Shown: positions 35,925 to 44,925, numbered from the stretch's first letter. The stretch is DNA of 64,000 bases from Nocardioides flavus (ex Wang et al. 2016) (GCF_014653115.1 NZ_BNAD01000006.1:62001-126000), one strand, 5' to 3'. Translations and numbers: made by a program. The notes: a model not told the origin generated them from the sequence alone.

Positions 35925-36791
35925 TCAGTACGGCCAGCCCGCCGGGGCCTGCTGGACGACCATGACGACTTCGCAGCTGCCGCGGTAGTCGATGACGTCC
36001 AGCGGGTCGCGCGCGCCCACGTAGATCACCCGATCGTTGGTGCCGTTGTCACTCTGGGTGGGGTCGTCGCAGTGGATCCTGTCCTCCTGCCCGTCGGGCA
36101 GCACGTAGATCGTGTCGTTGCCCTGCTCGCCGAACACCTTGTCGGCGCCGGGACCGAGGAAGACGGTGTCGTCGCCCTCGTCGCCCTTGACCTTGGTGTC
36201 GTTGCCGGCCCCGTCGATGAGGACGTCATCACCCGGACCACCCTGGATCGCCCCGTCGTCGCCGGGTCCCCCGTCGATGTGGTCGTCGCCGGCGCCACCG
36301 ATGTGCTTGTCGGAGCCCTCCCCGCCGAAGAGCTGGTCGTTGCCGAGGTTGCCGCCGAGCAGGTCGTTGCCCGCCTCGCCGTGGACGACGTCGCGTCCGC
36401 CGCTCGAGGCGAGCTTGTCGTCGCCCTCGCCGCCGTACATCAGGTCATCACCCTGGCCGCCGTCGATGGTGTCGTTGCCGGCACCGCCCGCGACCCAGTC
36501 GTCGCCGGGCTGCATGCTGATCCAGTCGTCGCCGTCGTCGCCGGTGACCGTGTCGTGGCCCTTGCCGGCGTGGATGCGGTCGTCGCCGCCCCGTCCCTTC
36601 ACGCGATCGCGTCCACCGAGCGACATGATCTGGTTGGGTCGCGCGTTGCCGGAGATGACGTCCGCGCCCGTGGTTCCCTGGCGCAGGGCATGGGCCGGCG
36701 CCAGCGTGACGGCGGTCAGGGACGCGGTCGTCGACAGCGTCAGCGCGAGGGCCACGAGGGCCGATCCGGCCGGTCGCATGCGATCCACCAT
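35925..36791 (-). CDS. Secreted RTX (haemolysin-type calcium-binding repeat) protein
   Basis: This 288-residue protein has a Sec-type signal peptide (about 1-35, ending APAHA) and then about nineteen nonapeptide repeats of the G-G-x-G-x-D type (from GGRDRVKG to QGNDTIYV), which fold into a calcium-filled beta-roll. A short C-terminal part has two cysteines. There is no enzyme domain, so it may be a surface or matrix component. TAGGAG seven bases before the ATG at 36791 supports the start. It lies downstream of the TadZ gene on the same strand; a 50-base AT-richer gap carrying an 11-base tandem repeat precedes it. Confidence 0.9.
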   Translation of the reverse strand: MVDRMRPAGSALVALALTLSTTASLTAVTLAPAHALRQGTTGADVISGNARPNQIMSLGGRDRVKGRGGDDRIHAGKGHDTVTGDDGDDWISMQPGDDWVAGGAGNDTIDGGQGDDLMYGGEGDDKLASSGGRDVVHGEAGNDLLGGNLGNDQLFGGEGSDKHIGGAGDDHIDGGPGDDGAIQGGPGDDVLIDGAGNDTKVKGDEGDDTVFLGPGADKVFGEQGNDTIYVLPDGQEDRIHCDDPTQSDNGTNDRVIYVGARDPLDVIDYRGSCEVVMVVQQAPAGWPY

Positions 36792-36819
36792 GGGAATCTC
36801 CTAGAAAGGGGACTCCCAA

Positions 36820-36841
36820 CTTAACGAAATCTTGACGAAAA
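36820..36841. promoter_or_regulatory. Two abutting 11-base direct repeats upstream of the RTX gene
   Basis: CTTAACGAAAT and CTTGACGAAAA stand head to tail (9 of 11 matching), about 30 bases upstream of the RTX start and directly after the TadZ stop. Direct repeats of 11-base pitch are the binding pattern of OmpR/PhoB-type regulators. The stretch is much more AT-rich than its surroundings. A binding role is inferred. Confidence 0.45.
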
Positions 36842-38104
36842 TCAGAACCTTCGTCCTCGTCGACGCCACCTGGGACGTACAGGAGCCGGCCGGACGCTGG
36901 CGGGGAACACTGCGTCGGCAAGCACCGACAGGCCCTCCACCAGCGGTGAGTCGCCGAGGTCGGCGAGGGCCCGTCCGGAGACGAGGGCCTGGTCGAGGCC
37001 CTCGCGGTCCTCCGGGAGGAAGTGCAGCCCTGCGACGCGGCTGAACCCCTCGACCATGCCGGCGATCTCCTTCTCCGACCAGCCGATGGACGCGCGCATG
37101 CGGTTGACCACGACCCGCACCGGGGCGCCGGTCGAGCGCTCGCGCAGGTCGACGAGGCCGCGAGCCAGCCGGGCGAGTCCGACCGGGTCGGCCGAGCCCA
37201 CCACGAGGACCTCGTCGGCCTGCTCGATCGCCGCGAGGGTCAGGGCGTTGCGCCCGGGGCGGGCGCCCAGGTCGGACCCCGCGTCGTCCTCCAGGCTGAA
37301 GCCGGTGTCGACGACGACGTGCCCGTGGCCGCGCGCCGCCTCGAGCAGCTGGTCGGCCTGGGCGGGCCGGACCTCCCGCCACCGGTCGGGTCGCGGGAGA
37401 CCGGTGACGACGGCGAGGTGCTCGCCCACACCCCGGCACACCGAGGCGAACCGCTCGTCGAGCTGTCCGGCCGCGGCGAGCCGCGACGCCGACAGCAGCC
37501 CGGACACCTCGTCGAGGACCCCGAGCTGCTGGGCCACGGCTCCGCCGTAGGGGTCGAGGTCGGCGAGGACGACCGCCGTCCGGCGCCGGGCCACCTCCCA
37601 CGCGAGGTTGGTCGCGACGGTGGTGCGGCCCGGTGCGCCGGCAGGACCCCAGACGGCCACCAGCCTGCCCTCGCCGGCGAGGTCGACCTCGCCGGCGACA
37701 CCGGGAGCCTCGAGGGACGGCTGCTCGCCCCGGACGCGGGTGTCGGCCACGTCCTCGACCGTCGTGACCGCGTCCGGCAGGGACGCCAGCTCGCCCGCGC
37801 CGACGACCGCCCCGATGCCCAGTCGTCGGGCGAGCTCGCGCACGTCGAGGTCGCCGGATCGGGCAGAGGTCACCGCGACCGGGCGCACAGCGTGGCGCCG
37901 CAGGTGCGACACGCTGGCCGGGTCGAGACCGGGGGCGTCGAGCGAGACGACGGCGACGTCGGCCTGCCCGTTGGTGACGGAGGCGAGCAGGTCGTCGACG
38001 TCGACGCAGCGCTTGAGCACCACGACGCCCGGGTGGGCCTCGAGGTCGGCGAGGGCCGGGGACTCCCAGGGCTCGCCGGCGGCGAGCACGAGCACGCAGA
38101 TCAC
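36842..38104 (-). CDS. TadZ/CpaE-like ATPase of the Tad pilus system
   Basis: This 420-residue protein has a receiver-like N-terminal domain (about 1-130, with VLKRCVDVDDLLASV) and a ParA/MinD-type ATPase domain with a deviant Walker A (GPAGAPGRTTVATNLA), VVLADLDPYGG and HVVVDTGFS. TadZ proteins place the Tad pilus machine at the cell pole or membrane. The C-terminus is basic (RPRWRRRGRRF). The GTG at 38104 has AGGTGA about seven bases ahead, which decides it over an upstream frame opening at 38128. It follows cpaB; both belong to the Tad system whose main block lies 24 kb away. Confidence 0.85.
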   Translation of the reverse strand: MICVLVLAAGEPWESPALADLEAHPGVVVLKRCVDVDDLLASVTNGQADVAVVSLDAPGLDPASVSHLRRHAVRPVAVTSARSGDLDVRELARRLGIGAVVGAGELASLPDAVTTVEDVADTRVRGEQPSLEAPGVAGEVDLAGEGRLVAVWGPAGAPGRTTVATNLAWEVARRRTAVVLADLDPYGGAVAQQLGVLDEVSGLLSASRLAAAGQLDERFASVCRGVGEHLAVVTGLPRPDRWREVRPAQADQLLEAARGHGHVVVDTGFSLEDDAGSDLGARPGRNALTLAAIEQADEVLVVGSADPVGLARLARGLVDLRERSTGAPVRVVVNRMRASIGWSEKEIAGMVEGFSRVAGLHFLPEDREGLDQALVSGRALADLGDSPLVEGLSVLADAVFPASVRPAPVRPRWRRRGRRF

Positions 38105-38111
38105 GACGCCG

Positions 38112-38843
38112 TCACCTGCCGACGACACGGACGCGGTCGTCGCCGCTGGCGGCGAGCAGCACCCCCAGCGACTCCTCGTCGGCCCCCGGCACGGCGAGGA
38201 CGAGCTGGCGGGTCGTCGCCGAGGCGAACGCGTCGGTCACGACCGGGGCGTCGAGCACGGCGATGTCGCCGAGGACGAGCTCGGCGCCACCCCGGGAGCG
38301 GCGCTGGGCGAGGGTGCGGTCGGCGATGACCCACACGTCGACGCGCGACCCCCGGGCCACGTCTGTCGGGAGGTGCTCGGCGGCCACCGCGATCGAGACG
38401 GCCACGGTGTCGTCGGGGCCCTCCTCCCCCAGCGCTGCCTCCGGCACCAGCTCGCCTGCAGCCAGCGGCCGGGTCAGGGTCAGCGTGGCCGGGAGCTCGT
38501 CGGCGACCTCGAGGTAGCGGTCGCGGTCGGCCTCCTCGTCGAAGCGCACGTGCGTCGCCCGGAGGTCGTCCGCCGTCAGCGTCTGCCCGTCGAGCAGGTC
38601 GCTCGAGGCCGCCCAGACCGGCGTCATGTCGTCCGCGCCGGCCAGGACCCGCGCGCCCGCCACGACCGACCCCGTGACCAGCACGACGCCCACCCACAGC
38701 CGTGGGTCCCGCCATCCCGGCGGCGCCGCCCGGGTGGCAGCCGGCACCTCGCCGGCCTGGCCGACATGGGCGGAGGAGCGGGGTCGGGTCCGAGACGTGT
38801 TCCGAGGCACGGCGCCATCATTGCCACTCACGGCGGACTTCAC
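38112..38843 (-). CDS. cpaB: Flp pilus assembly protein CpaB (SAF domain)
   Basis: This 243-residue protein has a 45-residue basic, proline-rich cytoplasmic N-terminus, one membrane helix (LWVGVVLVTGSVVAGARVL, about 49-67) and an exported part with an SAF domain (WAASSDLLDGQTLTADDL, then RPLAAGELVPEAAL) followed by an RcpC/CpaB-type domain. In Gram-negative Tad systems it supports the secretin; in actinomycetes it probably acts in the envelope around the pilus. GGAGG seven bases before the GTG at 38843 supports the start. The TadZ start follows seven bases after its stop. Confidence 0.85.
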   Translation of the reverse strand: MKSAVSGNDGAVPRNTSRTRPRSSAHVGQAGEVPAATRAAPPGWRDPRLWVGVVLVTGSVVAGARVLAGADDMTPVWAASSDLLDGQTLTADDLRATHVRFDEEADRDRYLEVADELPATLTLTRPLAAGELVPEAALGEEGPDDTVAVSIAVAAEHLPTDVARGSRVDVWVIADRTLAQRRSRGGAELVLGDIAVLDAPVVTDAFASATTRQLVLAVPGADEESLGVLLAASGDDRVRVVGR

Positions 38844-38908
38844 ACCTGTCCCTCCACAGGCGCCGGCCGGTCGGCGACGTGGCGGGGCGTCGGTGGCACG
38901 ATTGGCCC

Positions 38909-39157
38909 ATGGCAGACGACCCCCGGTTCCTGACGCTCGCCGACGTGGCCGAGGTGCTCAACACCTCGAGCGCGCAGGTCTATGCGCTGGTGCGCCGGGG
39001 CGAGCTGCCCGCGATCAAGATCGGCGGCCGCGGGCAGTGGCGCGTGGAGCGCGTGCAGCTCGAGGACTTCATCCAGCGGATGTACGCCGACACCCGCGCG
39101 TTCGTGGACGAGCACCCGTTCGTCGAGGCGGAGGCCGGCACCGAGCGCCCGGAGTAG
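38909..39157 (+). CDS. Small excisionase/MerR-type helix-turn-helix protein
   Basis: This 82-residue protein is almost entirely an HTH_17 domain (FLTLADVAEVLNTSSAQVYALV, then RRGELPAIKIGGRGQWR and a terminal helix). Proteins of this size act as DNA-binding regulators or excisionase-like factors. It is divergent from cpaB with 65 bases between, where it could regulate the pilus genes. No recombinase or att site is nearby, so an excisionase role is unlikely. Confidence 0.85.
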   Translation: MADDPRFLTLADVAEVLNTSSAQVYALVRRGELPAIKIGGRGQWRVERVQLEDFIQRMYADTRAFVDEHPFVEAEAGTERPE

Positions 39158-39197
39158 CCGCTCAGCCGCCCTCGGGGGCTTCCCGGAGGCGCGGGGA

Positions 39198-40640
39198 CTA
39201 GCCGACCTTGCCGTCGAGCTCGACCTCGACGACCCGCTCCTCGCCGTCGCGGACCACCGCCATCTCGACGGTCTCGCCCGGCAGGTGCGTACGGATGGCC
39301 ACGATGAGGGCGATGCCGTCGCTGACGGGGAGGTCGTCGACCGCCACGATCACGTCGTCGGCCTCCAGGCCGGCCCGGGCGGCCGGGGTGTCGGGCATGA
39401 CCTCGGTGATCGTCGCCCCGTCGGAGTCGGGCTCCGCGCCCGTGCGGACCTGGGCCCCGATCACGGGGTACTCCGCGCGGCCCGTGCGCAGGATCTGGTC
39501 GACCGTCGTGCGGACCTGCTCGATCGGGATGGCGAAGCCCACGCCGATGTTGCCCGAGTCGCGGGTGGCGCCCCCGGTCGTGGCGATGGCGGAGTTGACC
39601 CCGACCACCTCGCCGGACAGGTTCACCAGCGGACCGCCGGAGTTGCCGGGGTTGATGGCCGCGTCGGTCTGGACGGCGTTGATGTAGGACGACTCGTCGT
39701 CGGACTCCCCGGAGGTGGTGACGGGCCGGTTGAGCGCGCTGACGATGCCGGAGGTCACGGTCTGGCTCAGGCCGAGGGGGGCCCCGAACGCGACGACGGA
39801 CTCACCGACGTTGAGGGCCTGGGAGGCGCCCAGCGCCGCCGGCTCGAGCCCGCCCGCACCGTCGACGGAGAGCACCGCGAGGTCGTAGACGGGGCTGCGG
39901 CCCACCACCTTCGCGTCGAGGCGCTGCCCGGCCTGGTCGATGACGGTGATCACGCCGTCGTCCTCGGCCGCCGGGGCCACCACGTGGTTGTTGGTCACGA
40001 TGTGCCCGTCCCGGTCGAGCACGAAGCCCGACCCGGTCGCACCGCCGGCGCGGCCGTCGACCTCGGCGACGATCTGGACCGTGCTCGGCAGCAGCGCCTG
40101 CGCGACGGCCGCGACGGAGCCGTTCTCGGCGTCGAGCGGGGCGGCCGCGCGGGTGCGGACGCCGCCGAGGCCGTTGTCGTTGGTGCCGCGCTGCGAGGCC
40201 AGCTCGTCCTGCAGCGCACCGCCCGCGAGACCACCCAGGACGCCGACGACCAGCGCCAGGCAGGCCACGGCCGGCCACACCCAGAGCGGCAGCCGGCGCG
40301 CGCGGGGCGGCGGCGCGGCGTACATCGGACGCGGCGGGTAGGGACCGGGGCCGGGGCCGAACCACCCGGGACCGGGGTGCTGCAACGGCACGGTGGGCGC
40401 ACCCTGCTCCGGACCGGGCCCGCCATGGGGCTGGTGCGGCGGCTCGCCGTCCGCGGAGCGGTGGGGCGGAGGACCCGCGAGCATCCCGTCCGTCGCCGCG
40501 TCCGCACCGTACGGGCGCCCGTCGGGCTGGGCCGAGGACCTGTCGGCGGGCTCGGCGGCACGCCAGCCGGCGAGCGGCTGCGTCGGCTCCTCGGGCTGCT
40601 GGTCCGGGGCCTGGTCGTCGGGGCGCTGCTCGTCGCTCAC
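39198..40640 (-). CDS. htrA: HtrA/DegP-like membrane-anchored serine protease
   Basis: This 480-residue protease degrades or refolds damaged envelope proteins. It has a long Pro/Gly-rich cytoplasmic N-terminus (1-115), one membrane helix (about 117-142), a trypsin-like domain with His219 (NNHVV), Asp253 (VYDLAVL) and Ser334 (NPGNSGGPL), and a C-terminal PDZ domain (about 395-475, ITEVMPDTPAARAGLEADD). The GTG overlaps the anti-sigma gene stop (GTGA). Gene order sigE-rseA-htrA is as in Mycobacterium tuberculosis, where these three form an envelope-stress module; the tatB gene that follows there is absent here. Confidence 0.94.
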   Translation of the reverse strand: MSDEQRPDDQAPDQQPEEPTQPLAGWRAAEPADRSSAQPDGRPYGADAATDGMLAGPPPHRSADGEPPHQPHGGPGPEQGAPTVPLQHPGPGWFGPGPGPYPPRPMYAAPPPRARRLPLWVWPAVACLALVVGVLGGLAGGALQDELASQRGTNDNGLGGVRTRAAAPLDAENGSVAAVAQALLPSTVQIVAEVDGRAGGATGSGFVLDRDGHIVTNNHVVAPAAEDDGVITVIDQAGQRLDAKVVGRSPVYDLAVLSVDGAGGLEPAALGASQALNVGESVVAFGAPLGLSQTVTSGIVSALNRPVTTSGESDDESSYINAVQTDAAINPGNSGGPLVNLSGEVVGVNSAIATTGGATRDSGNIGVGFAIPIEQVRTTVDQILRTGRAEYPVIGAQVRTGAEPDSDGATITEVMPDTPAARAGLEADDVIVAVDDLPVSDGIALIVAIRTHLPGETVEMAVVRDGEERVVEVELDGKVG

Positions 40641-41167
40641 GGGGCAATCTTCTCCCGGATCGCCACGAGGCGCTCGGCCAGGGGCGTCCGGGAGGGGGCT
40701 GCCGGCCCGCGCGTGGAGCGGTCATCCACGGTGACGACGCCGGTCGCAGGGCTCACCGGGCCTGTCGGCCGGCTCAGGTCCGTCGCCGGGGGGCGGGGCT
40801 CGACGCGGGGGGTGCCGGCGACGCCGAGCGCCAGCACGCCGACGACGCACGCGCTCGCAGCGCCGCCACCGAGGGCCATCAGGCCGCGGCGGGGACGGTG
40901 CGTCGAGGAATGTGGAACGGGGGCGAACGACGACCCGGACGGCGGCTGGAGGGCCGAGCAGCGACCGACGAGGGCGGACTTGAAGTCACGCGACGGCTGG
41001 CCGGCCCCGAAGGACAGCTGGGCGAGCTGGGTCTTGACCCAGCCCTCCTGCTCGACCAGGTCACGGCAGGCGTGGCAGGTGTGGACGTGGGCCCAGCAGC
41101 GCTCCTCCTCGTCCGGGGCGAGCCGGCCGTCGAGGAGTGCGCTGACGCGTGCGCCGAGGTGGGACAT
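40637..41167 (-). CDS. rseA: Anti-sigma factor, RseA/ZAS type
   Basis: This 176-residue protein has an N-terminal zinc-binding anti-sigma domain, with the H-x3-C-x2-C motif in HVHTCHACRDL (about residues 28-38), and one hydrophobic segment (about 96-118) in its middle. It should bind and silence SigE until envelope or redox stress. The exact start is one of two adjacent codons: GTG 41170 or ATG 41167, the first base of ATG being also the last of the sigE stop. Position between sigE and htrA confirms the role. Confidence 0.88.
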   Translation of the reverse strand: MSHLGARVSALLDGRLAPDEEERCWAHVHTCHACRDLVEQEGWVKTQLAQLSFGAGQPSRDFKSALVGRCSALQPPSGSSFAPVPHSSTHRPRRGLMALGGGAASACVVGVLALGVAGTPRVEPRPPATDLSRPTGPVSPATGVVTVDDRSTRGPAAPSRTPLAERLVAIREKIAP

Positions 41168-41799
41168 CACGACACCGGCCCGCGGGGCTGGGGGGCGATC
41201 GGACCGGAGTAGCGCGAGCGACCCGCGGCCGGCTCACGGTGGGCCAGCGCCTTGCGGAGCATGGTGCGTCCGCGGTGGATCCGCGAGCGCACGGTGCCGA
41301 GCTTGGCGTCCATGATCTCGGCGATCTCCTCATAGCTGAGGCCCTCGACGTCGCACAGCACCACGGCCGCGCGGAAGTCGGGCGGGAGCGTGGCCAGCGC
41401 GGTCTCGATGTCGTCGTCGAAGGTCCGATCGGCGACGGCGAGGTCCGGGGCGGGCGAGGTGCTGGTGAGCCGGGACGCGCGCTCGTCGGACAGCGGGTCG
41501 AACCGGATCCGCTGCTTGCGACGGGCGCCGTCGAGGAACAGGTTCGTGGTGATGCGGTGCAGCCACCCCTCGAAGGTGCCCGGGGTGTAGGCGTCGAGCG
41601 AGCGGAAGACGCGGACGAAGACCTCCTGCGTCAGGTCCTCGGCGTCCGGACGGTTGCCGGTGAGGCGGTAGGCCAGGCGGAACACACGGTCGGAGTGCTG
41701 CTCGACCACCTCGTCCCACGTGGGCACGTCGTCACGGCCGGCGCCCGGTCCGGGACCGGGGGTTCCGGAACTGGGGGTGGTGTCGACCTGTTCGCCCAC
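41167..41799 (-). CDS. sigE: ECF RNA polymerase sigma factor SigE
   Basis: This 210-residue protein has sigma region 2 ([36 protein letters not shown] and [16 protein letters not shown]) and region 4 ([42 protein letters not shown]) closely similar to mycobacterial SigE. GGGAG before the GTG at 41799 and the V-G-E-Q opening support the start; longer forms from upstream codons are possible, as in mycobacteria. It leads sigE-rseA-htrA, is divergent from an O-methyltransferase gene, and probably drives its own promoter. Confidence 0.95.
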   Translation of the reverse strand: MGEQVDTTPSSGTPGPGPGAGRDDVPTWDEVVEQHSDRVFRLAYRLTGNRPDAEDLTQEVFVRVFRSLDAYTPGTFEGWLHRITTNLFLDGARRKQRIRFDPLSDERASRLTSTSPAPDLAVADRTFDDDIETALATLPPDFRAAVVLCDVEGLSYEEIAEIMDAKLGTVRSRIHRGRTMLRKALAHREPAAGRSRYSGPIAPQPRGPVS

Positions 41800-41947
41800 G
41801 TGAGCTCCCTGGCTCGTCTTCCTCGACCGCAGCTGCAACGGTTCGCTGTCCTTCCTGACCGTAGGGACCGCCCCTGAGAGTTCCCTGTGAACCACATGCG
41901 CTCCGGCCAAGAAGTCCACGTCGCACCACTGCCGGATCACAGCACCC

Positions 41948-41974
41948 AACGAGCGGCGGCCCCCGTGTGTTCCC
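41948..41974 (-). promoter_or_regulatory. Candidate SigE-type (ECF) promoter upstream of sigE
   Basis: The 213-base divergent gap 41800-42012 has no gene. On the minus strand GGGAAC (41974-41969) is followed after exactly 17 bases by CGTT (41951-41948), the ECF pattern GGAAC-N16/17-CGTT. A second GGGAAC sits at 41885-41880, closer to the gene but with a weaker -10. Autoregulation of sigE from one or both is inferred. Confidence 0.55.
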
Positions 41975-42012
41975 GCCCACGTGCGGGGTCGGGTGCGCGA
42001 TAGAGTCGCCGC

Positions 42013-42672
42013 GTGCCGAACCACACCCCGCCGATCAAGCCCGCGAGCTGGTCCTACGCCGAGACGTTCGTGGCCGAGGACGAGCTCCTGGCCGCCGCCC
42101 GCAGTCGCGCCGACGAGGTGGGCGTGGCTCCCGTCGGCCCCGGCGTCGGCGCCGCCCTGCGCTTCCTCGCCTCGGTGCTCGACGCGCGAGCAGTAGTCGA
42201 GATCGGGACCGGCACGGGCGTGTCGGGCCTGTGGCTGCTGCGCGGCATGCGCGCCGACGGCGTGCTCACCACGGTCGACATCGAGGCCGAGCACCAGCGC
42301 CTGGCCAAGGAGACCTTCTCCGAGGCCGGCATCCCCGGCAACCGCGCCCGTACGATCGCCGGCGCCGGCCTGGACGTGCTGCCCCGGCTGACCGACGGCC
42401 ACTACGACCTCGTCTTCTGCGACGGCGACAAGCGCGAGTACGCCGCCTACCTCAAGGAGGCGCTGCGGCTCCTGCGCCCCGGCGGGATCGTGGCCTTCGA
42501 CAACGCGCTGTGGCACGACCGCGTCGCCGACCCCGCGCAGCGCGACGAGGAGACCGTCACCATCCGCGACCTCGGCCGCACGATCCTCGAGCACGAGGCC
42601 CTCGTGCCGGTGCTGCTCCCGGTCGGCGACGGCCTGCTGGCCGCCAAGAAGGAGTGGGCCCCGGAGGCCTAG
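42013..42672 (+). CDS. SAM-dependent O-methyltransferase (Rv1220c type)
   Basis: This 219-residue enzyme of the catechol/caffeoyl-CoA O-methyltransferase family has SAM motif [15 protein letters not shown], acidic post-[14 protein letters not shown], and [29 protein letters not shown] with the usual metal-binding Asp/Asn. The acceptor is unknown. Orthologues stand divergent from sigE in mycobacteria, so this neighbourhood is ancient. Its TAG stop interlocks with the TAG of the next gene on the other strand (CTAG). Confidence 0.9.
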   Translation: MPNHTPPIKPASWSYAETFVAEDELLAAARSRADEVGVAPVGPGVGAALRFLASVLDARAVVEIGTGTGVSGLWLLRGMRADGVLTTVDIEAEHQRLAKETFSEAGIPGNRARTIAGAGLDVLPRLTDGHYDLVFCDGDKREYAAYLKEALRLLRPGGIVAFDNALWHDRVADPAQRDEETVTIRDLGRTILEHEALVPVLLPVGDGLLAAKKEWAPEA

Positions 42673-43028
42673 CCGCGACCGTCGGCCGGAGACAGGTGCG
42701 GCGAGGCGACGAAGCCCTCCCAGCCCTCGGCGATCGCGACGACGTCGCACGCCTCGACGAGGATCGGCGCGCTGCCGACGATCTGCGAGCCGGGTGCCTG
42801 CGCGGCGCCCTCGGTGAAGGTCCGCTGGAACTCCTCGCGCGCCTCGCTGGTGGCGAAGACGTAGCACCCCTCGAACCACTCCCCCGGCACCTGGCGCCAC
42901 GTCTTGAACCGCAGGCCGGACATGCCGGTGAATCGGGCGTGGGACGTCTCGGCGACGTAGTCGGCGAGCTGCTGCTCGACGCCGTCCGGCGCCTCGGCCA
43001 GCGACCAGCGGACGGTGAGGCCCAGCAT
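42669..43028 (-). CDS. YdhR-like putative monooxygenase
   Basis: This 119-residue protein (opening [10 protein letters not shown]) appears to be a ferredoxin-like alpha/beta-barrel of the YdhR family: [21 protein letters not shown], then [13 protein letters not shown]. Its role is not established. The ATG shares one base with the pepA stop (TGATG), so it is coupled to the aminopeptidase gene. Confidence 0.75.
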   Translation of the reverse strand: MLGLTVRWSLAEAPDGVEQQLADYVAETSHARFTGMSGLRFKTWRQVPGEWFEGCYVFATSEAREEFQRTFTEGAAQAPGSQIVGSAPILVEACDVVAIAEGWEGFVASPHLSPADGRG

Positions 43029-44575
43029 CAGACGATCCCGGCGAGCGGGTCGTCGGACCCGAGCCAGGCCAGCAGGAGGCGCGGACCCCAGCCGCTGGGC
43101 CCGGCCGTCCACTCGTGGCGGTCGGTCGGGGACTCCGCCGCGGACGCGAAGTCGACGTGCGCCCAGGGCACGTCTCCGGCGAAGTGCTGCAGGAACAGTG
43201 CCGCGGTGATCGCGCCCGCGCCGCCCGCGGCGTTGTCGCCGTCGGCGATCTTGGAGGCGATCTTGTCCTCGTAGTCGGCGACCAGCGGCATCCGCCAGGC
43301 GTTCTCGCCGGAGGTCGCGGTGGCCGCCTCGACATGCGCGGCGAGGCCCTCGTGGTTGGCGAAGTAGCCGCCGGTCCACTGGCCCAGCGAGACCTTCATG
43401 GCGCCGGTGAGGGTCGCGATGTCGAGCAGCGCGACGGGCTCGATCTCGCTGACGGCGTAGGCCATCGCGTCCGCGAGGACCAGCCGTCCCTCGGCGTCGG
43501 TGTTGTTGACCTCGGAGGTGCGTCCGCCGAAGTGGGTGATGACGTCGCCGGGACGCATCGCCGTCCCGCTGACGGCGTTCTCAGCGGCGGGGACGAGCCC
43601 GACCACCCGGACGGGACAGTCGACGTCGCCCAGCGCTGCCATCGCCGCGATCACGGCGCCGCCGCCGCTCATGTCACGCTTCATCGTCAGCATGCCCTCG
43701 GCGGGCTTGATGTCGAGACCGCCGCTGTCGAAGGTGATGCCCTTGCCGACGAGCACGACGGTCGGCATCTTCCTCGACGACGACCGCGTGGCCCCGCGGG
43801 GCGTGTAGTCCATCCGGATCAGGCGCGGCTCGTTGGCCGAGCCGCCGCCGACGGCGAGGATCCCGCCGAAGCCCTCGGCCTCGAGCTGCTCGGCGTCCCA
43901 GACGCTCACCTCGAGGCCCGCGGCCTCGCCGACCTCGATCGCCTGCTCGGCCAGCCAGGCCGGCGTCTTGAGGTTGGCCGGCACCGTGGCGAGGGCACGC
44001 GAGCGCCAACCGGCACCCCCGAGCGCCAGGGCGCGGGCGAGCTCGTCGTCGGCGCCGTCGTCGTCGCTGACGCCCGCCAGGACGATCCGTGCGACCGGGT
44101 GCTCCTTCGGCCCGCCGGAGCGCCAGTGGAAGGCGAACGAGCCCAGCATCGCTCCCACCACGACCGACTCGAGGCCGTCGTCGGGGGCGATCGCCGCGAG
44201 CGTCGTCACGACGCTCGCGCGGTCCTTGGTGGCGCGCGCCAGGGCGGCACCGGCTCGCCGGAAGTCGGTGGTCGTCGCCTCGCCCACGCCGACGAGCAGC
44301 ACGAGCCCCGGGCCCTCGGCCGCGGCGCGGGCGCCCACGGGGACCGTGGTCACCTCGCCGGTACGTCCGGTGGCGCGAGCGACCTCGAGCGCGGCCAGCA
44401 GGTCGAGACCGAGGGCCTCGCCGGCCTCGTCGGCCCCCGGGCCCAGGAACGGCCCGTCCTCACCGGGGAGGACGGGGTAGGCCCACACCTCCGCGCCGCC
44501 GATCTGGTGCGGCAGCGCGGGGCTGAGGGCGAACTCGGGCGGGGAGACCTGCGTCGGCAGCGCGGTGACGGGCAC
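43028..44575 (-). CDS. pepA: Leucyl aminopeptidase (M17 family)
   Basis: This 515-residue cytoplasmic two-metal peptidase removes N-terminal residues from peptides. The C-terminal catalytic domain (about 190-500) has [19 protein letters not shown] (Lys278, Asp283), Asp301 in MKRDMSGG, and the signature NTDAEGRL at 358-365 with Asp360, Glu362 and Arg364. The N-terminal domain is about 150 residues, as usual. It lies two bases downstream of the DUF3117 gene and leads into the YdhR-like gene. Confidence 0.96.
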   Translation of the reverse strand: MPVTALPTQVSPPEFALSPALPHQIGGAEVWAYPVLPGEDGPFLGPGADEAGEALGLDLLAALEVARATGRTGEVTTVPVGARAAAEGPGLVLLVGVGEATTTDFRRAGAALARATKDRASVVTTLAAIAPDDGLESVVVGAMLGSFAFHWRSGGPKEHPVARIVLAGVSDDDGADDELARALALGGAGWRSRALATVPANLKTPAWLAEQAIEVGEAAGLEVSVWDAEQLEAEGFGGILAVGGGSANEPRLIRMDYTPRGATRSSSRKMPTVVLVGKGITFDSGGLDIKPAEGMLTMKRDMSGGGAVIAAMAALGDVDCPVRVVGLVPAAENAVSGTAMRPGDVITHFGGRTSEVNNTDAEGRLVLADAMAYAVSEIEPVALLDIATLTGAMKVSLGQWTGGYFANHEGLAAHVEAATATSGENAWRMPLVADYEDKIASKIADGDNAAGGAGAITAALFLQHFAGDVPWAHVDFASAAESPTDRHEWTAGPSGWGPRLLLAWLGSDDPLAGIV

Positions 44576-44577
44576 GA

Positions 44578-44745
44578 TCAGCCGACGACGCCCTTGAGGG
44601 CGTCGCCGAGGGCCGTGGCCTCCTCGGCGTTGAGCTCGACCACCAGCCGGCCGCCGCCCTCGAGCGGGACGCGCATGACGATGCCGCGCCCCTCCTTGGT
44701 GACCTCGAGGGGTCCGTCGCCCGTACGGGGCTTCATGGCGGCCAT
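44578..44745 (-). CDS. DUF3117 family small protein
   Basis: This 55-residue protein (M-A-A-M-K-P-R-T-G-D-G-P-L-E-V-T-K-E-G-R) is a clear member of DUF3117, highly conserved in actinomycetes (Rv1211 in Mycobacterium) and without known function. It would fold as a small beta-sheet with a terminal helix. GAAGAGG seven bases before the ATG supports the start. The pepA start lies two bases after its stop. Confidence 0.93.
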   Translation of the reverse strand: MAAMKPRTGDGPLEVTKEGRGIVMRVPLEGGGRLVVELNAEEATALGDALKGVVG

Positions 44746-44925
44746 CGGCGCACCTCTTCCTGGTTCAGCCATCACTGGATGCGGCTCTTCACATGCGAAA
44801 CGAGGCGGCTGAGTCGTGCTGGCCGCCTCGATCGGCGTCGTACGCGCACCATTATCCCCCATGGCACGCGTGATCGGCACCACAGGGCGGCCGACGCCGC
44901 GTGTGGCGTCGGGCAGACTGCCGCC
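44746..44925. promoter_or_regulatory. Divergent gap with two perfect inverted repeats
   Basis: Between DUF3117 (minus) and the enoyl-CoA hydratase gene (plus), cgaggcggc (44801-44809) pairs with gccgcctcg (44822-44830) around a 12-base loop. Also ccgacgcc (44891-44898) pairs with ggcgtcgg (44905-44912) around 6 bases, 13 bases before the hydratase ATG. The second could hide its ribosome-binding site or be an operator. Function is open. Confidence 0.5.

Noticed and set aside
38909..39157. Excisionase-like HTH as a sign of an integrated element
   Set aside because: No integrase, att duplication, tRNA gene or composition change is seen; the protein fits better as a local regulator.
41800..42012. 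Upstream in-frame extension of sigE through the divergent gap
   Set aside because: The stretch holds promoter-like GGGAAC elements and lacks sigma-factor similarity. A longer isoform is possible but not supported over GTG 41799.
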